Positions 24,674 through 34,638 of a DNA stretch of 50,943 bases are shown piece by piece. Made by a program: the position numbers and the translations under genes. A model generated the notes under the pieces. It searched no databases and was not told the DNA's origin. It saw nothing but the letters and a program-made list of their open reading frames with translations. Each line of letters opens with the position of its first letter. Position 1 is the stretch's first letter. The stretch comes from Coraliomargarita_B sp046540835 (GTDB taxonomy: Bacteria; Verrucomicrobiota; Verrucomicrobiia; Opitutales; Coraliomargaritaceae): assembly GCA_046540835.1 (NCBI GenBank), contig JBKHEL010000004.1:1-50943 (forward strand), in the 5' to 3' direction.

Positions 24674-25675
24674 ATGAAATTTGATTCCAATCCGCGCCCG
24701 CCCGAGATCAACATCGATCCGGCTCAGATCCGCTACTACCTGAAGTTGGGAGCCTCGGTTGTCATCCTGGGCCTGATCGTCTTCGGGATCGCCACCTCCT
24801 TCTACACGGTCCAGCCGGAAGAAGAAGCCGTGGTCAAGCGCTTCGGTGCAGTCGTCGCGATCAAACAGCCGGGGCTTCACTTCCGTCTGCCTTATGGGAT
24901 CGATAAAGCCTATAATATCCCCACTGCCCGGGTCCTCAAAGAGGAGTTTGGCTTCCGCACGGCCGGGGTGAACCAGCGCAGCACCAGCTATTCGAAAAAC
25001 AGCGAGCACCGCAACGAGTCGCTCATGCTTACCGGCGACCTCAAGGTCATCGACGTCGAGTGGGTGGTCCAATACCGGATCAGCGATCCTTCCCTGTTTC
25101 TCCACCAGAGCCGCGACCCCCGCACGACGATCCGGGATATTTCCGAGGCGGTCATGCGCCGGATCGTCGGCAACAGTCTCGGCAGTGATGTCCTCACGGA
25201 GCAGCGGGTCCAGGTGGCCACCTCCGCCCGTGACGAACTGCAGGAGATCCTTACCAGTTTTGAACTCGGTGTGCAAATCAGCACAATCGAGCTGCAGGAT
25301 GTCACGCCGCCGGAGCCGGTGAAGCCCGCGTTCAACGAAGTCAATCAGGCAGAGCAGGAGCGCGAGCGCCTGATCAACGAAGCGGAGAAACGCCGCAACC
25401 AGGTCATCCCCCGGGCAGACGGTCGGGCCAAGCAAATCATCGCCGAAGCCGAGGGCTACGCCGCCGAGCGGGTGAACCGGGCGAAAGGGGAGACGGCGCG
25501 CTTCGTCGCAATCCTCGGGGAATACAGCAAGTCGCCTGCCGTCACCCGTCAGCGTCTCTTCCTCGAAGCAATCGACGAAGTGCTTCCCGCCCTGGACAAG
25601 ATCTATGTCGTCGACGAGGCGGGCACCGCGCCGCTTCCGCTCCTTAATCTCAACAACACCGGGGACACCAAATAA
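24674..25675 (+). CDS. hflK: SPFH membrane protease modulator HflK
   Basis: A 333-residue inner-membrane protein with a single N-terminal membrane segment (VVILGLIVFGIATSFY) and a periplasmic SPFH/band-7 domain starting around residue 55 (PEEEAVVKRFGAV). A long coiled coil follows, including EQERERLINEAEKRRNQVIPRADG. It forms a cage with HflC around the FtsH protease. ATG 24674 is chosen because the frame upstream belongs to the intergenic stretch. Its stop overlaps the hflC start (TAATG). ftsH is not in the window. Confidence 0.92.
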   Translation: MKFDSNPRPPEINIDPAQIRYYLKLGASVVILGLIVFGIATSFYTVQPEEEAVVKRFGAVVAIKQPGLHFRLPYGIDKAYNIPTARVLKEEFGFRTAGVNQRSTSYSKNSEHRNESLMLTGDLKVIDVEWVVQYRISDPSLFLHQSRDPRTTIRDISEAVMRRIVGNSLGSDVLTEQRVQVATSARDELQEILTSFELGVQISTIELQDVTPPEPVKPAFNEVNQAEQERERLINEAEKRRNQVIPRADGRAKQIIAEAEGYAAERVNRAKGETARFVAILGEYSKSPAVTRQRLFLEAIDEVLPALDKIYVVDEAGTAPLPLLNLNNTGDTK

Positions 25676-26661
25676 TGAATACCAAATCGACCAGTATCTC
25701 CATCCTCGCCCTGATTATTCTTGTTCCCGCTGCGATTTTGATCGCCGCTTCGGCCTACACCATCGACGAAGCCGAGCAGGCGATCATCGTGCAATTCGGT
25801 GCTCCCGTCGGAGAGCCGATCACCAAACCGGGACTGCATTTCAAGCTGCCTTTCATCCAGGAAGTGCGGCGCTTCGATAAGCGCCTCCTCTCCTGGGACG
25901 GCGACCCGAACCAGATCCCCACCAAAGGGGAGCAGTTCATCTCGGTGGACACCACCGCACGCTGGCGGATCGTCGATCCGCTGGTATTCCTCCAGCGCGT
26001 CCAAAATGAACGGGGTGCGGTGACGCGCCTCAATGACGTGCTCGACTCGGTCGTCCGGGACAAGATCTCCGGCAGTGAACTCGTCGAAATCGTTCGCTCA
26101 AAAGATTGGGATGTCTCGAAAGAGGATCTCGAAAGAGCCCAGGTCGCAGCTGAAGAGGAAGAGGAGATTCTGCTCCAGGAGGTGCGCAGCGGTCGCGGCG
26201 AGCTGGTCAAGTCAATCCTCGAATCAGCCGGTGCCATCGTGCCGGAATTTGGCATCGAGTTGGTTGATATCCGGATTAAGCGGATCGACTATGTCTCCTC
26301 TGTCCAGCAGCGGGTCTTCGAACGGATGATTGCCGAGCGTCAGCGCATCGCCGAGCAGTTTCGCTCAGAGGGACAGGGGCGCGCTGCCGAAATCGACGGT
26401 GAGACCGAATTCATGCTCGCGAAAATCACTTCCGAGGCCCGCCGGGAAGCCGATGTCATCCGGGGCACGGCCGATGCCGAGGCCACCCGCATCTACAATG
26501 AGTCCTTCAATTCGGACCCTGAGTTCTACGCATTTTTCCGCACACTGGAGAGCTACAGCAAGACTCTGGGTAAGGAGACGACGCTGATTCTCGGAGCCGA
26601 TTCCGACTACTTCCGCTACTTGAAGGAAATCGTCCCGGCTAAGACCCTGCTGCCGGAGTGA
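25675..26661 (+). CDS. hflC: SPFH membrane protease modulator HflC
   Basis: Partner of HflK: 328 residues with an N-terminal membrane segment (ALIILVPAAILIAASAY), then the SPFH domain (DEAEQAIIVQFGAPVG) and a coiled-coil region with the SEARREADVIRGTADAEA segment typical of HflC. The insert around residues 140-170 is rich in Glu (AEEEEEILLQEV), which may change cage geometry. Translation is coupled to hflK by a one-base overlap. The gene converges on nspC. Confidence 0.92.
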   Translation: MNTKSTSISILALIILVPAAILIAASAYTIDEAEQAIIVQFGAPVGEPITKPGLHFKLPFIQEVRRFDKRLLSWDGDPNQIPTKGEQFISVDTTARWRIVDPLVFLQRVQNERGAVTRLNDVLDSVVRDKISGSELVEIVRSKDWDVSKEDLERAQVAAEEEEEILLQEVRSGRGELVKSILESAGAIVPEFGIELVDIRIKRIDYVSSVQQRVFERMIAERQRIAEQFRSEGQGRAAEIDGETEFMLAKITSEARREADVIRGTADAEATRIYNESFNSDPEFYAFFRTLESYSKTLGKETTLILGADSDYFRYLKEIVPAKTLLPE

Positions 26662-26675
26662 CCCGGTGGCAGGTG

Positions 26676-26691
26676 CGGCATCGAAGTGCCG
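26676..26691. other. Short hairpin between hflC and nspC
   Basis: CGGCA and TGCCG flank a 6-nt loop in the 54-bp gap between the two convergent genes. There is no T-run. It could slow polymerase but is not a clear terminator. Confidence 0.25.
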
Positions 26692-26715
26692 GGATCGACG
26701 GGATCGGTGCAGACT

Positions 26716-27924
26716 TCAAGACAGCCTCGAACGATATTCAGCGTAGCCGAACTGACGGATGGTCTTTAGTCCGCTCGACGCGCCGTAACAATTGATTGAG
26801 GGGAGCGGCACGCCGTTGAAGGTCGTCGTCTTGACCATGGTGTAGTGTGACATGTCGAGAAAGACCAGCCGCTGCCCGATGCTCAACGGCTGGGGGAAGG
26901 AGTAGTCGCCCACGATATCCCCGGCGAGGCAGGAGAGTCCCCCGAGCCGGTAGTTGTGAGGGTGCTCATTCGGCTGGCCCGCTCCCAGCACGTTGGGGCG
27001 GTAGGGCATTTCCAGAACGTCCGGCATGTGGCAGGTGGCCGAGCTGTCGAGGATCGCGATCTGCCGCCCGCCGGCTTCCAACAGATCCAGCACGGTCACC
27101 ACCAGAACACCTGTGTGCAGGGCGACGGCCTCGCCGGGCTCGAGATACACGTCCACGCCGTGCCGCTCGCGGAACTCGCGCACGACGCGCACCAGGCGCT
27201 CGACGTCGTAGCCCGGGCGCGTGATGTGGTGCCCGCCGCCCAGGTTGACCCACTTCCGGCCGGGAATCAGGTCTCCGAACTTTTCCTCAAAGGCCGCGAC
27301 CGTGTGTTCGAGCGCATCGGCATCCTGCTCACACAGGGCGTGCAGGTGGAGCCCGTCCAGCCCGTCCAGCAGCTCCCCGGGGTGTGTTGCGACCGCAGCA
27401 TCCAGCGCCGCCCGCGTCGTCCCCAAGCGGGAATCGGGGGCACAGGGATCGTAGAGTGCGGTAGCCACCTCGGAGTATTCCGGGTTGACCCGGAGGCCGA
27501 TTTCCGGGCGCTCGCGATGGGGAAGGAGCCGGAGGCCCATCTCAAGCTGGCGCGGTGAATTAAAAACCAGGCTGTGGGCGAAATCCTTCAGCTGAGTCAG
27601 CTCAGCCGCCTTATAGGCAGGGCAGTAAACGTGGATTTCCGGACCGAAAAATTCCTTTGCCAGCAGCGCCTCGTGTAGGCCGCTGGAGGTGGTGCCGCAG
27701 AGATAGCGGCGGATGAGCGGAAAGGTCTGATGGCAGGCGAAGCCCTTCAGCGCGAGCAGCAACTTCGCGCCGGAGCGCTCGGCGACTTGCCGGAGCAACC
27801 GGCAGTTCGCCTCGAGCAGATCGGTGTGCACGACATAGCCGGGGGAGGGCACCTCCGCAAACGGAATCGCCGCAAGGGCGGTGAGGCGCTCTGGACTGAG
27901 TGGCGGCGTCGGGTCTTGTGCCAT
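26716..27924 (-). CDS. nspC: Carboxynorspermidine/carboxyspermidine decarboxylase
   Basis: PLP enzyme of the alanine-racemase-fold decarboxylase group that removes CO2 from carboxynorspermidine or carboxyspermidine in the alternative polyamine pathway. The PLP lysine is in LLALKGFA (Lys 60). Other NspC blocks are LGGGHHITRPGYD, EPGEAVAL, DSSATCHMPDVLEMPYRP and GGLSCLAGD. Length of 402 residues fits. The preceding pathway enzyme, carboxynorspermidine synthase, is usually adjacent but is not in this window. The gene converges on hflC and is divergent from hisC, with 39-63 bp for two promoters. Confidence 0.92.
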   Translation of the reverse strand: MAQDPTPPLSPERLTALAAIPFAEVPSPGYVVHTDLLEANCRLLRQVAERSGAKLLLALKGFACHQTFPLIRRYLCGTTSSGLHEALLAKEFFGPEIHVYCPAYKAAELTQLKDFAHSLVFNSPRQLEMGLRLLPHRERPEIGLRVNPEYSEVATALYDPCAPDSRLGTTRAALDAAVATHPGELLDGLDGLHLHALCEQDADALEHTVAAFEEKFGDLIPGRKWVNLGGGHHITRPGYDVERLVRVVREFRERHGVDVYLEPGEAVALHTGVLVVTVLDLLEAGGRQIAILDSSATCHMPDVLEMPYRPNVLGAGQPNEHPHNYRLGGLSCLAGDIVGDYSFPQPLSIGQRLVFLDMSHYTMVKTTTFNGVPLPSINCYGASSGLKTIRQFGYAEYRSRLS

Positions 27925-27987
27925 AATTGTTTTACATTCGGCTTGCTTCGGGTGAGTTTCGCAATGCCTATTTCTGAGAATTTACCA

Positions 27988-29088
27988 ATGAAGACGACTT
28001 TTGATGCCGCAACGCGTGCCCTGCCGCACGTCCAGCAACTGCACCCCTATGTGCCAGGCGAGCAACCGCAAGGCGGGGGCTGGATCAAACTCAATACCAA
28101 TGAAAATCCGTATCCGCCCTCACCCGGAGTGGCGGAGGCGGCCGAAGAAGAACTGGCCAAGCTCCGGCTCTACCCGGAGCCCCGGAGTATGAAGCTGCGC
28201 ACGGCCATCGCTGCCCGCTATGGCTTGGCTGCGGAAAATGTCATTATTGGGAACGGTTCGGATAATTTGCTGGATCTGATCACCCGTTCCTTCGTGGCGG
28301 GGCCGGGTGCCGGCCACACCGTGCCGAGCTATTCGCTCTATCCGGTCGTGGTCGGCATGTCGGGGCAGGGCTTGATTGATGTGCCTTTCGACCGCTCCAT
28401 GACGCTCGATGTCGATGCGCTGGCGGCGACTGGGGCCAGTGCGTTTTTTTTGACCAATCCCAATGCGCCCACCGGCGTCCTGTTTTCTTTGGTGGAGATT
28501 GAATCGGCGCTGCAGGCGATCGACGGGCTCCTGGTTGTCGACGAGGCCTATATCGATTTCGGCGGGCAGACCGCGATCCCGCTCCTGAAAGACTACCAAA
28601 ATCTCATCGTCGTGCGCACCTTTTCGAAGTCCTGCAGCCTGGCCGGTATGCGGGTCGGTTACGCGCTGGCCGATGCCGGGATCATCGGGATGCTCGACCG
28701 CGTGCGGGATGCCTATAATCTCGACCGGGTCGCCCAGGCTGCTGCGCTGGCGGCGTTCGAGGATTTGGCTTACTTCGAATCGACGCGCCAGCAGGTGATC
28801 TCGACGCGCGAGGCGACGCGGGAGCGCCTCGATCACTTTGGCTGGTTCACCTATCCTTCCGCAGCCAACTTCCTCTTCACCGAACCGAAAAATAGCGCAG
28901 GCGAGACCGGCCCGGCCGTCGCGGCGGACCTCTTCGCCTATCTCAAAGCGCACAAAGTCCTCGTGCGCTATTTCCCAAAACATCCTTTAACTTGTGCTTT
29001 CATCCGTGTCAGCATAGGAACAGACAATCAAATGCAGGCCTTTCTGGCTGCCGTCGAATCATGGCTACAAAACGAACCGCAGAAATAA
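27988..29088 (+). CDS. hisC: Histidinol-phosphate aminotransferase
   Basis: PLP-dependent class II aminotransferase of the histidine pathway. Visible motifs are LNTNENPYPPSP, FLTNPNAPTG, VVDEAYIDFG and the PLP-lysine block RTFSKSCSLAGMRVGYA. ATG 27988 gives 366 residues; ATG 27964 gives 374. A longer frame back to 27730 lies antisense to nspC and is not used. Its last 28 bp overlap hisB. Confidence 0.93.
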   Translation: MKTTFDAATRALPHVQQLHPYVPGEQPQGGGWIKLNTNENPYPPSPGVAEAAEEELAKLRLYPEPRSMKLRTAIAARYGLAAENVIIGNGSDNLLDLITRSFVAGPGAGHTVPSYSLYPVVVGMSGQGLIDVPFDRSMTLDVDALAATGASAFFLTNPNAPTGVLFSLVEIESALQAIDGLLVVDEAYIDFGGQTAIPLLKDYQNLIVVRTFSKSCSLAGMRVGYALADAGIIGMLDRVRDAYNLDRVAQAAALAAFEDLAYFESTRQQVISTREATRERLDHFGWFTYPSAANFLFTEPKNSAGETGPAVAADLFAYLKAHKVLVRYFPKHPLTCAFIRVSIGTDNQMQAFLAAVESWLQNEPQK

Positions 29089-29663
29089 TTCGCAAGACGA
29101 AAGAGACCGAGATCGAGCTACGGCTCAATTTGGACGGGACCGGACAGTCGGAAACCGATACCGGTATCCCCTTTTTCGACCACATGCTCACGCTCTTCGC
29201 CAAGCACGGGCTCTTCGATTTGCAGGTGAAGGCAGTCGGCGACATTGCCGTCGACTACCACCATACCGTCGAGGATACCGGCATCGTTCTCGGGCAGGCG
29301 CTCCGTGAGGCACTCGCCGAAAAGCGGGGGATCCGGCGGTATGGTTTTTTCCTGCTGCCTATGGATGAGACGCTCGCTCGGGTGGCGCTGGATCTATCCA
29401 ATCGCCAAGCCTTCGTGTATCAGGTCGATTACAAGGAGTCGATGATCCGGGATTTCAATATCGGTTTGGTCAAAGAATTTTTCCAGGCCTTTGCCAATGA
29501 AGCCCGCTGCAATCTCCATATCAATCTGGAGTATGGAGAAGAACCCCACCACATCGCCGAGGCGGTCTTCAAAAGTTTTGCCCGTGCGCTGGATGCGGCC
29601 ACCTCGGTGGATCCACGCCTCGGGGACGCCGTTCCCACGACGAAGGGCACCTTATCCAAATAG
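29061..29663 (+). CDS. hisB: Imidazoleglycerol-phosphate dehydratase
   Basis: Monofunctional HisB (200 residues), without the N-terminal phosphatase of the enterobacterial fusion. Metal-binding blocks are FFDHML, DYHHTVED and EEPHHIAEA, with the N-terminal TKETEIELRLNLDGTG. The start lies inside hisC. An aldo/keto reductase gene follows after 16 bp with a clear ribosome site. The remaining his genes are elsewhere. Confidence 0.96.
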   Translation: MATKRTAEIIRKTKETEIELRLNLDGTGQSETDTGIPFFDHMLTLFAKHGLFDLQVKAVGDIAVDYHHTVEDTGIVLGQALREALAEKRGIRRYGFFLLPMDETLARVALDLSNRQAFVYQVDYKESMIRDFNIGLVKEFFQAFANEARCNLHINLEYGEEPHHIAEAVFKSFARALDAATSVDPRLGDAVPTTKGTLSK

Positions 29664-29679
29664 AAACGGAGGATTTGAT

Positions 29680-30699
29680 ATGAAGAGCAGACGCCTGGGA
29701 CGCAGTGGTATCGTCGTTTCCGAGATTTGTCTCGGCACGATGACCTTTGGCTCGCAGTTGGATGAGAAGGCCTCCTTCAAAATCCTCGATCATGCCCATG
29801 CGGGGGGTATCGATTTTTATGATACGGCGGAGATCTACCCCGTGCCGCCCAAAGCGGATTGGATGGGCCGCTCGGAGGAGATCTTCGGCAAGTGGCTCAA
29901 GACGAAAGACCGTGACGCGCTCATTGTTGCCTCCAAAGTGGCTGGCCCGGGGCACGGCTGGTTTAAGCCGCCGGTCCGGCAGGGCAAGACCGCGCTGGAC
30001 CGCCTCCAGATCCGGCGTGCGGTCGAGGGCAGTCTCCGCCGACTGGGGACGGATTACATCGATCTCTATCAGACTCACTGGCCCGACCCGGATTTCGGCT
30101 ACGAAGAGACGCTCGCCGCACTCACAGAGCTGAAGCAGGAGGGAAAGATCCGTGTCTTCGGCTCGTCCAACGAGAGTGCATGGGGCACAATGAAGGCGGA
30201 TCAGGTGGCCCGCGAGCAGGGGCTGGGGCGCTACGAGACGATTCAAAATAATTTTTCGATCAACAACCGCCGCTTCGAGGATGCGCTGGCGGAGATCTGC
30301 CGACGGGAGCAAATCAGCCTCTTGCCTTATTCGCCGATAGGGGGCGGGGTTCTCAGCGGTAAATACAACGATGGCGCCCTCCCGGAAGGTGCGCGCTTCA
30401 GCGAATACCTGCGCTCGGGGGGCGAGCGGCAGAAGACGATGGCTGAGCGCTTTGTCAACGAGAAGTCTCTGGCCACCACGGCGGAGCTCAAGGAGCTGGC
30501 GGGGCAACACGATTTGGATGTGGTCACGCTTGCCGTGGCCTGGAGTAAGCAGCACGACTTCGTCGCCTCCACGATTATCGGGGCGAATTCCATCGAACAG
30601 CTTGAGCCAAGCCTTGCCGCCGCCGATCTTGAACTCGGCGGTGAAATTCTTGATGCCGTCGACGCGATCTCAGCGAAATTTATGTATCCGATGGGGTAG
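29680..30699 (+). CDS. Aldo/keto reductase, Tas-like
   Basis: A 339-residue NADPH-dependent TIM-barrel oxidoreductase. The catalytic tetrad can be read as Asp in FYDTAEIY, Tyr in the same block, Lys in VASKVAG and His in YQTHWPDP. The insert between the first strands and the C-terminal barrel match the Tas/YajO group of E. coli. AGAAACGGAGGA lies 7 bp upstream of ATG 29680, one of the few strong Shine-Dalgarno sequences in the window. Being behind hisB suggests only co-transcription; the substrate is unknown. Confidence 0.9.
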   Translation: MKSRRLGRSGIVVSEICLGTMTFGSQLDEKASFKILDHAHAGGIDFYDTAEIYPVPPKADWMGRSEEIFGKWLKTKDRDALIVASKVAGPGHGWFKPPVRQGKTALDRLQIRRAVEGSLRRLGTDYIDLYQTHWPDPDFGYEETLAALTELKQEGKIRVFGSSNESAWGTMKADQVAREQGLGRYETIQNNFSINNRRFEDALAEICRREQISLLPYSPIGGGVLSGKYNDGALPEGARFSEYLRSGGERQKTMAERFVNEKSLATTAELKELAGQHDLDVVTLAVAWSKQHDFVASTIIGANSIEQLEPSLAAADLELGGEILDAVDAISAKFMYPMG

Positions 30700-30737
30700 G
30701 TGAATTCTTCGAATGTTGATGCACCAAGCGCGAACCT

Positions 30738-30755
30738 GCTGGAGGTGATGCCAGC
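30738..30755 (+). terminator. Weak hairpin after the aldo/keto reductase gene
   Basis: GCTGG and CCAGC flank an 8-nt loop, followed at some distance by GGTTTTC. It lies in the 99-bp gap between convergent genes and may be a weak terminator. Confidence 0.3.
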
Positions 30756-30798
30756 TGCGGACGGTTTTCTAAACTGACCTCACGCCGCTTGAAGGGGC

Positions 30799-31089
30799 TT
30801 ATTCGTTCGTCGGCTCCGGCATGTCACGGAAAAAGACAGCCGTCTTACCGACACTGCCGACGAGTTCGCAGCCGGTCTGCTCGGGAATTTCCCGGCAGAG
30901 GGTCTTCACGCCGTCGCGGTCAGCCTCGAAACGGATCTTGATGAGTCCGTTTTTGGATAGAGCTGTTTCGATCTCGGCGCGCACTGTTTCGCTCAACCCC
31001 AGTTTGCCCAGGTGCACGTGCGGTTTCAGTCGCTGCCCGATCCCGCGCAGCTCCTTTTTCTCGGCTGCTGTAAGTGGTTTGGATTCCAT
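30799..31089 (-). CDS. yhbY: YhbY/CRM-domain RNA-binding protein
   Basis: A 96-residue single CRM-domain protein that associates with ribosome precursors. The characteristic region RGIGQRLKPHVHLGKLGLSETV is followed by the GxxG-like loop and a C-terminal strand (VGKTAVFFRD). Length is standard. It stands alone on the minus strand with 183 bp to the transposase upstream; that gap holds a 13-bp direct repeat. Confidence 0.92.
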   Translation of the reverse strand: MESKPLTAAEKKELRGIGQRLKPHVHLGKLGLSETVRAEIETALSKNGLIKIRFEADRDGVKTLCREIPEQTGCELVGSVGKTAVFFRDMPEPTNE

Positions 31090-31160
31090 AGGGTTCTAGT
31101 TTGCCCACTTCGCGCTGCGGCTCAAGACCTGAAACAAAATGGTTTTTTGCAAACGGTTAT

Positions 31161-31189
31161 GTTGAAGTGAGCACGTGTTGAAGTGAGCA
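31161..31189. repeat. Two direct copies of a 13-bp sequence
   Basis: GTTGAAGTGAGCA occurs at 31161-31173 and again at 31177-31189, 16 bp apart. The repeats lie about 72-100 bp upstream of the yhbY start and 84 bp past the transposase stop. They could be a regulator site or a remnant of the transposase's target; neither can be decided here. Confidence 0.6.
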
Positions 31190-31272
31190 AATGTGCTTTT
31201 GATACGGTAGAGGAACGGAAACCGCAGTCCGCATAGGTCTTTCCTGCGATTAGGGACAACCAAGTCCATGCC

Positions 31273-32325
31273 TCACCCGAAGACCTTCTTTTTAAGCCCC
31301 CGCAGGCAGGCCAGATCCTGCCCGGGCGCGGCTTCCGCACCAGCCCAGTCGGCCCCACCGAGCAGATTGGCCTTCGGCGGGTATTGTCTCCCCCGCTCCA
31401 GCTGCCAGAGCTCAATCAGCCCCCGCACATACGCCTGCGTGCCGAGAATCGCCCCATCGGTAAAATAGCGCACCCGGCAGCGCAGCACCGCCGCTTTGGG
31501 CAGCATCGCGCCGCCTTTTTTCAGCACCTCTAGCGCACGCTCGCGTTCCGCTTCGGATAGCCCGGCGTCGGCCGCGCGATGACCGAAGATCACCTCGCGG
31601 TGCATCCGCAGCGCCTCTTCCGCACTCAAGCGCTCGCGTGCACTACCATCCGCATAAGCGCCCCAGATCTCGCGTAGACCGCGCCGCGCACCCACCCGTC
31701 CAGCCACCGCTTCCGCATAGCCGCAGAAGCGATAATCCTTCGGATCACTCACCAGCCCCGCCCGCACCGCATTCAGATCGATATAGGCAGCCATCGTCTG
31801 TAGCGGATTACCCCGGCCCTCCACCAGCACACTCTTGAAACGCTCCGTCCAAAGCGTCCCCACGCGCCCATGCGTGCGGTTATACCAAACACTGAAGCGC
31901 TGCTTCAACGTCTTCATGTATTCAGAGACGTCACCCATACGCGCCAAAAGACCCTCCCGAATCGCCGCCGCCTCCTCACCGTCCTCCGCCAATTTCTGCT
32001 CCATCACATGAATCGATGCCGTCCGGTATTTCGTCGGTTTCGGATAGAGCACCCGGTAGCGCCGCAGCAGCTCCGCATCCGAAATCCCCCCCTCTGAGCC
32101 CGTCGAATCGACCGAAATCGGCGGAGGCGGCACCCGGACCAGCACATGGAAGTGATTGCTCATCACGCAGTAGGTCAGCACCTCCACACCACTGAAATCC
32201 GCCACCTGCCAGATCATCTTGCGCAGCACCTCCTTCGCCCCGTCCTCAAAAAAAGGCGTCCCACTCACCACATGACTCATCACATGGTAGGTCGCCGTGT
32301 TCCCAGATACTTTAATTCGTCGCAT
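31273..32325 (-). CDS. REP-associated transposase (RAYT-like), complete
   Basis: A 350-residue HUH-superfamily transposase. The His-hydrophobic-His metal motif is NHFHVLV (His 58 and His 60), and the candidate catalytic Tyr is in WYNRTHGR (Tyr 148). Downstream blocks ERFKSVLVE, AYIDLNAVRAGL and DYRFCGYAEA are shared with the truncated copy at the window start. The proteins have diverged clearly, so this is not a recent duplication. No terminal inverted repeats or target duplication were seen, as expected for these single-copy, domesticated-type transposases. The gene lies 89 bp behind the MidA-like gene on the same strand. Confidence 0.87.
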   Translation of the reverse strand: MRRIKVSGNTATYHVMSHVVSGTPFFEDGAKEVLRKMIWQVADFSGVEVLTYCVMSNHFHVLVRVPPPPISVDSTGSEGGISDAELLRRYRVLYPKPTKYRTASIHVMEQKLAEDGEEAAAIREGLLARMGDVSEYMKTLKQRFSVWYNRTHGRVGTLWTERFKSVLVEGRGNPLQTMAAYIDLNAVRAGLVSDPKDYRFCGYAEAVAGRVGARRGLREIWGAYADGSARERLSAEEALRMHREVIFGHRAADAGLSEAERERALEVLKKGGAMLPKAAVLRCRVRYFTDGAILGTQAYVRGLIELWQLERGRQYPPKANLLGGADWAGAEAAPGQDLACLRGLKKKVFG

Positions 32326-32414
32326 TCAAGCACCATTCGACGAAAAACCATCCCAGTCAAGCATAATTTTGCCAGGCTAAAAATAAATCGCTTGCTTTTG
32401 TAAAAGTGGTGGTT

Positions 32415-33407
32415 TTATGAATTTCTTAGGGCCCAGAGCGCCTGGAAGCGCTGTCCCATGTTTGCGGGGTGGATGAGCTCCATCAGCGTCTGCCGGTCTG
32501 TGCTGAATGCGCCGGCACTGTTGGTAATAATCGCCTCGGCAGCCCGCGCGGCCCGCTTGACGAGGAAGGCTTCCTGGCTCTCCAGGGTTACCGGCTCCAG
32601 TCCGGCAGCTTGCAGGGCGTTCTGCAGTGGGGACCAGCAAAGATCGCAGGTGATGTCGCGGATGCCGGGGTCTTCGAGCAGGTCGGTGCCTTGTTTGTGG
32701 CGAAAGTAGGTGCGGGCGGTGCCATTTGGGCAGTCTTCGGTGAGGGCTTTCCATGTTTTGCCGTAATCGAAGAGCAGGAGGAGCCCAGTCCAATCCTGTG
32801 CGAGCAAGTTGTGGATTGCAGCCTCGGCTTCGAGCGGGAGGTCCAACTGGTAGCCTTCTTCGATCTCGCCGGGGAGCCGGGATGCAGCGGCCGCGACGGG
32901 TGGACTGAATTCGTCGAGGAGCACCTCATCCAAGTCTCCGTCCTTGAAGTGGACGCCTCGTTCGCGCCATTGGCCATCTTTGAAAATCAGGCGATGAAAG
33001 GGCAGGGCGTCGAGCCATTCGTTGGCAAAGATGACGACTGGACCGCTCACTTCGACTGGATCGCCAAATCGAAGGACCTCGCTGTGGGCAAAGGGGTGCG
33101 TCTCGATTTGATCGAGCAGGGCGCTTCCCGGTTCGGCGGCGATTTCGATAAATCGGCTTGCGGTGGCCTGTCCCACTGGCAGCAGGTCCTCCGCTGCGGT
33201 GATGACGAGGCGGGCAAAGACCCGCCCGAGGCTCTCGGCGGTATAAAAGTCGCGGTCCGCACGGCGACCGACCCGGGCCGCTTCGCGCCGGTAGTAGCCG
33301 CAGCCTTCAGCATAGAGCACGCGGTCAATGTAGTCCCGGTAGCTGATTGGGCCGTCTGCGCAGCGGGATTGGAGGATTTGGAGAATCTTTGCTTCTGGAT
33401 CGAACAC
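32415..33407 (-). CDS. MidA/NDUFAF7-like SAM-dependent methyltransferase
   Basis: A 330-residue protein of the former DUF185 family. The family includes NDUFAF7, which methylates an arginine of respiratory complex I during assembly. Hallmarks are the N-terminal ISYRDYIDRVLY, FANEWLDALPFH and LLLLFDYGKTW. The first SAM-binding glycine-rich loop is poor: the sequence around residues 88-96 reads FIEIAAEPGS rather than a GxGxG motif. That may reflect family divergence. The protein partner in this organism is unknown. It is divergent from tsaD with about 180 bp between. Confidence 0.8.
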   Translation of the reverse strand: MFDPEAKILQILQSRCADGPISYRDYIDRVLYAEGCGYYRREAARVGRRADRDFYTAESLGRVFARLVITAAEDLLPVGQATASRFIEIAAEPGSALLDQIETHPFAHSEVLRFGDPVEVSGPVVIFANEWLDALPFHRLIFKDGQWRERGVHFKDGDLDEVLLDEFSPPVAAAASRLPGEIEEGYQLDLPLEAEAAIHNLLAQDWTGLLLLFDYGKTWKALTEDCPNGTARTYFRHKQGTDLLEDPGIRDITCDLCWSPLQNALQAAGLEPVTLESQEAFLVKRAARAAEAIITNSAGAFSTDRQTLMELIHPANMGQRFQALWALRNS

Positions 33408-33560
33408 GCCGGTGAGTTAGGCTTTGCTGCCCCGCAAAAACAAGTCCGCTTTTATTCTCCGCTCGGCTGAAGTTGCTCGTTTAGTTGATCGAAGGTGCTT
33501 GAAGAAGCTCCGGTGCGCGTTCCGTGCCTCGAATAATCCAGGATTGCACTGCAAGAGTCG

Positions 33561-33575
33561 GGCGACAAGGTCGCC
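33561..33575 (+). promoter_or_regulatory. Perfect hairpin just before the tsaD start
   Basis: GGCGAC-AAG-GTCGCC forms a 6-bp stem with a 3-nt loop, followed by TATTTCTT, and ends 11 bp before the tsaD ATG. In the mRNA it would occupy the ribosome-binding region. It may attenuate transcription or restrict translation. Confidence 0.35.
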
Positions 33576-33586
33576 TATTTCTTATC

Positions 33587-34609
<1,023 letters not shown>

Positions 34610-34638
34610 TCAATTCATCTTTTTAGGTTTATCTACGT

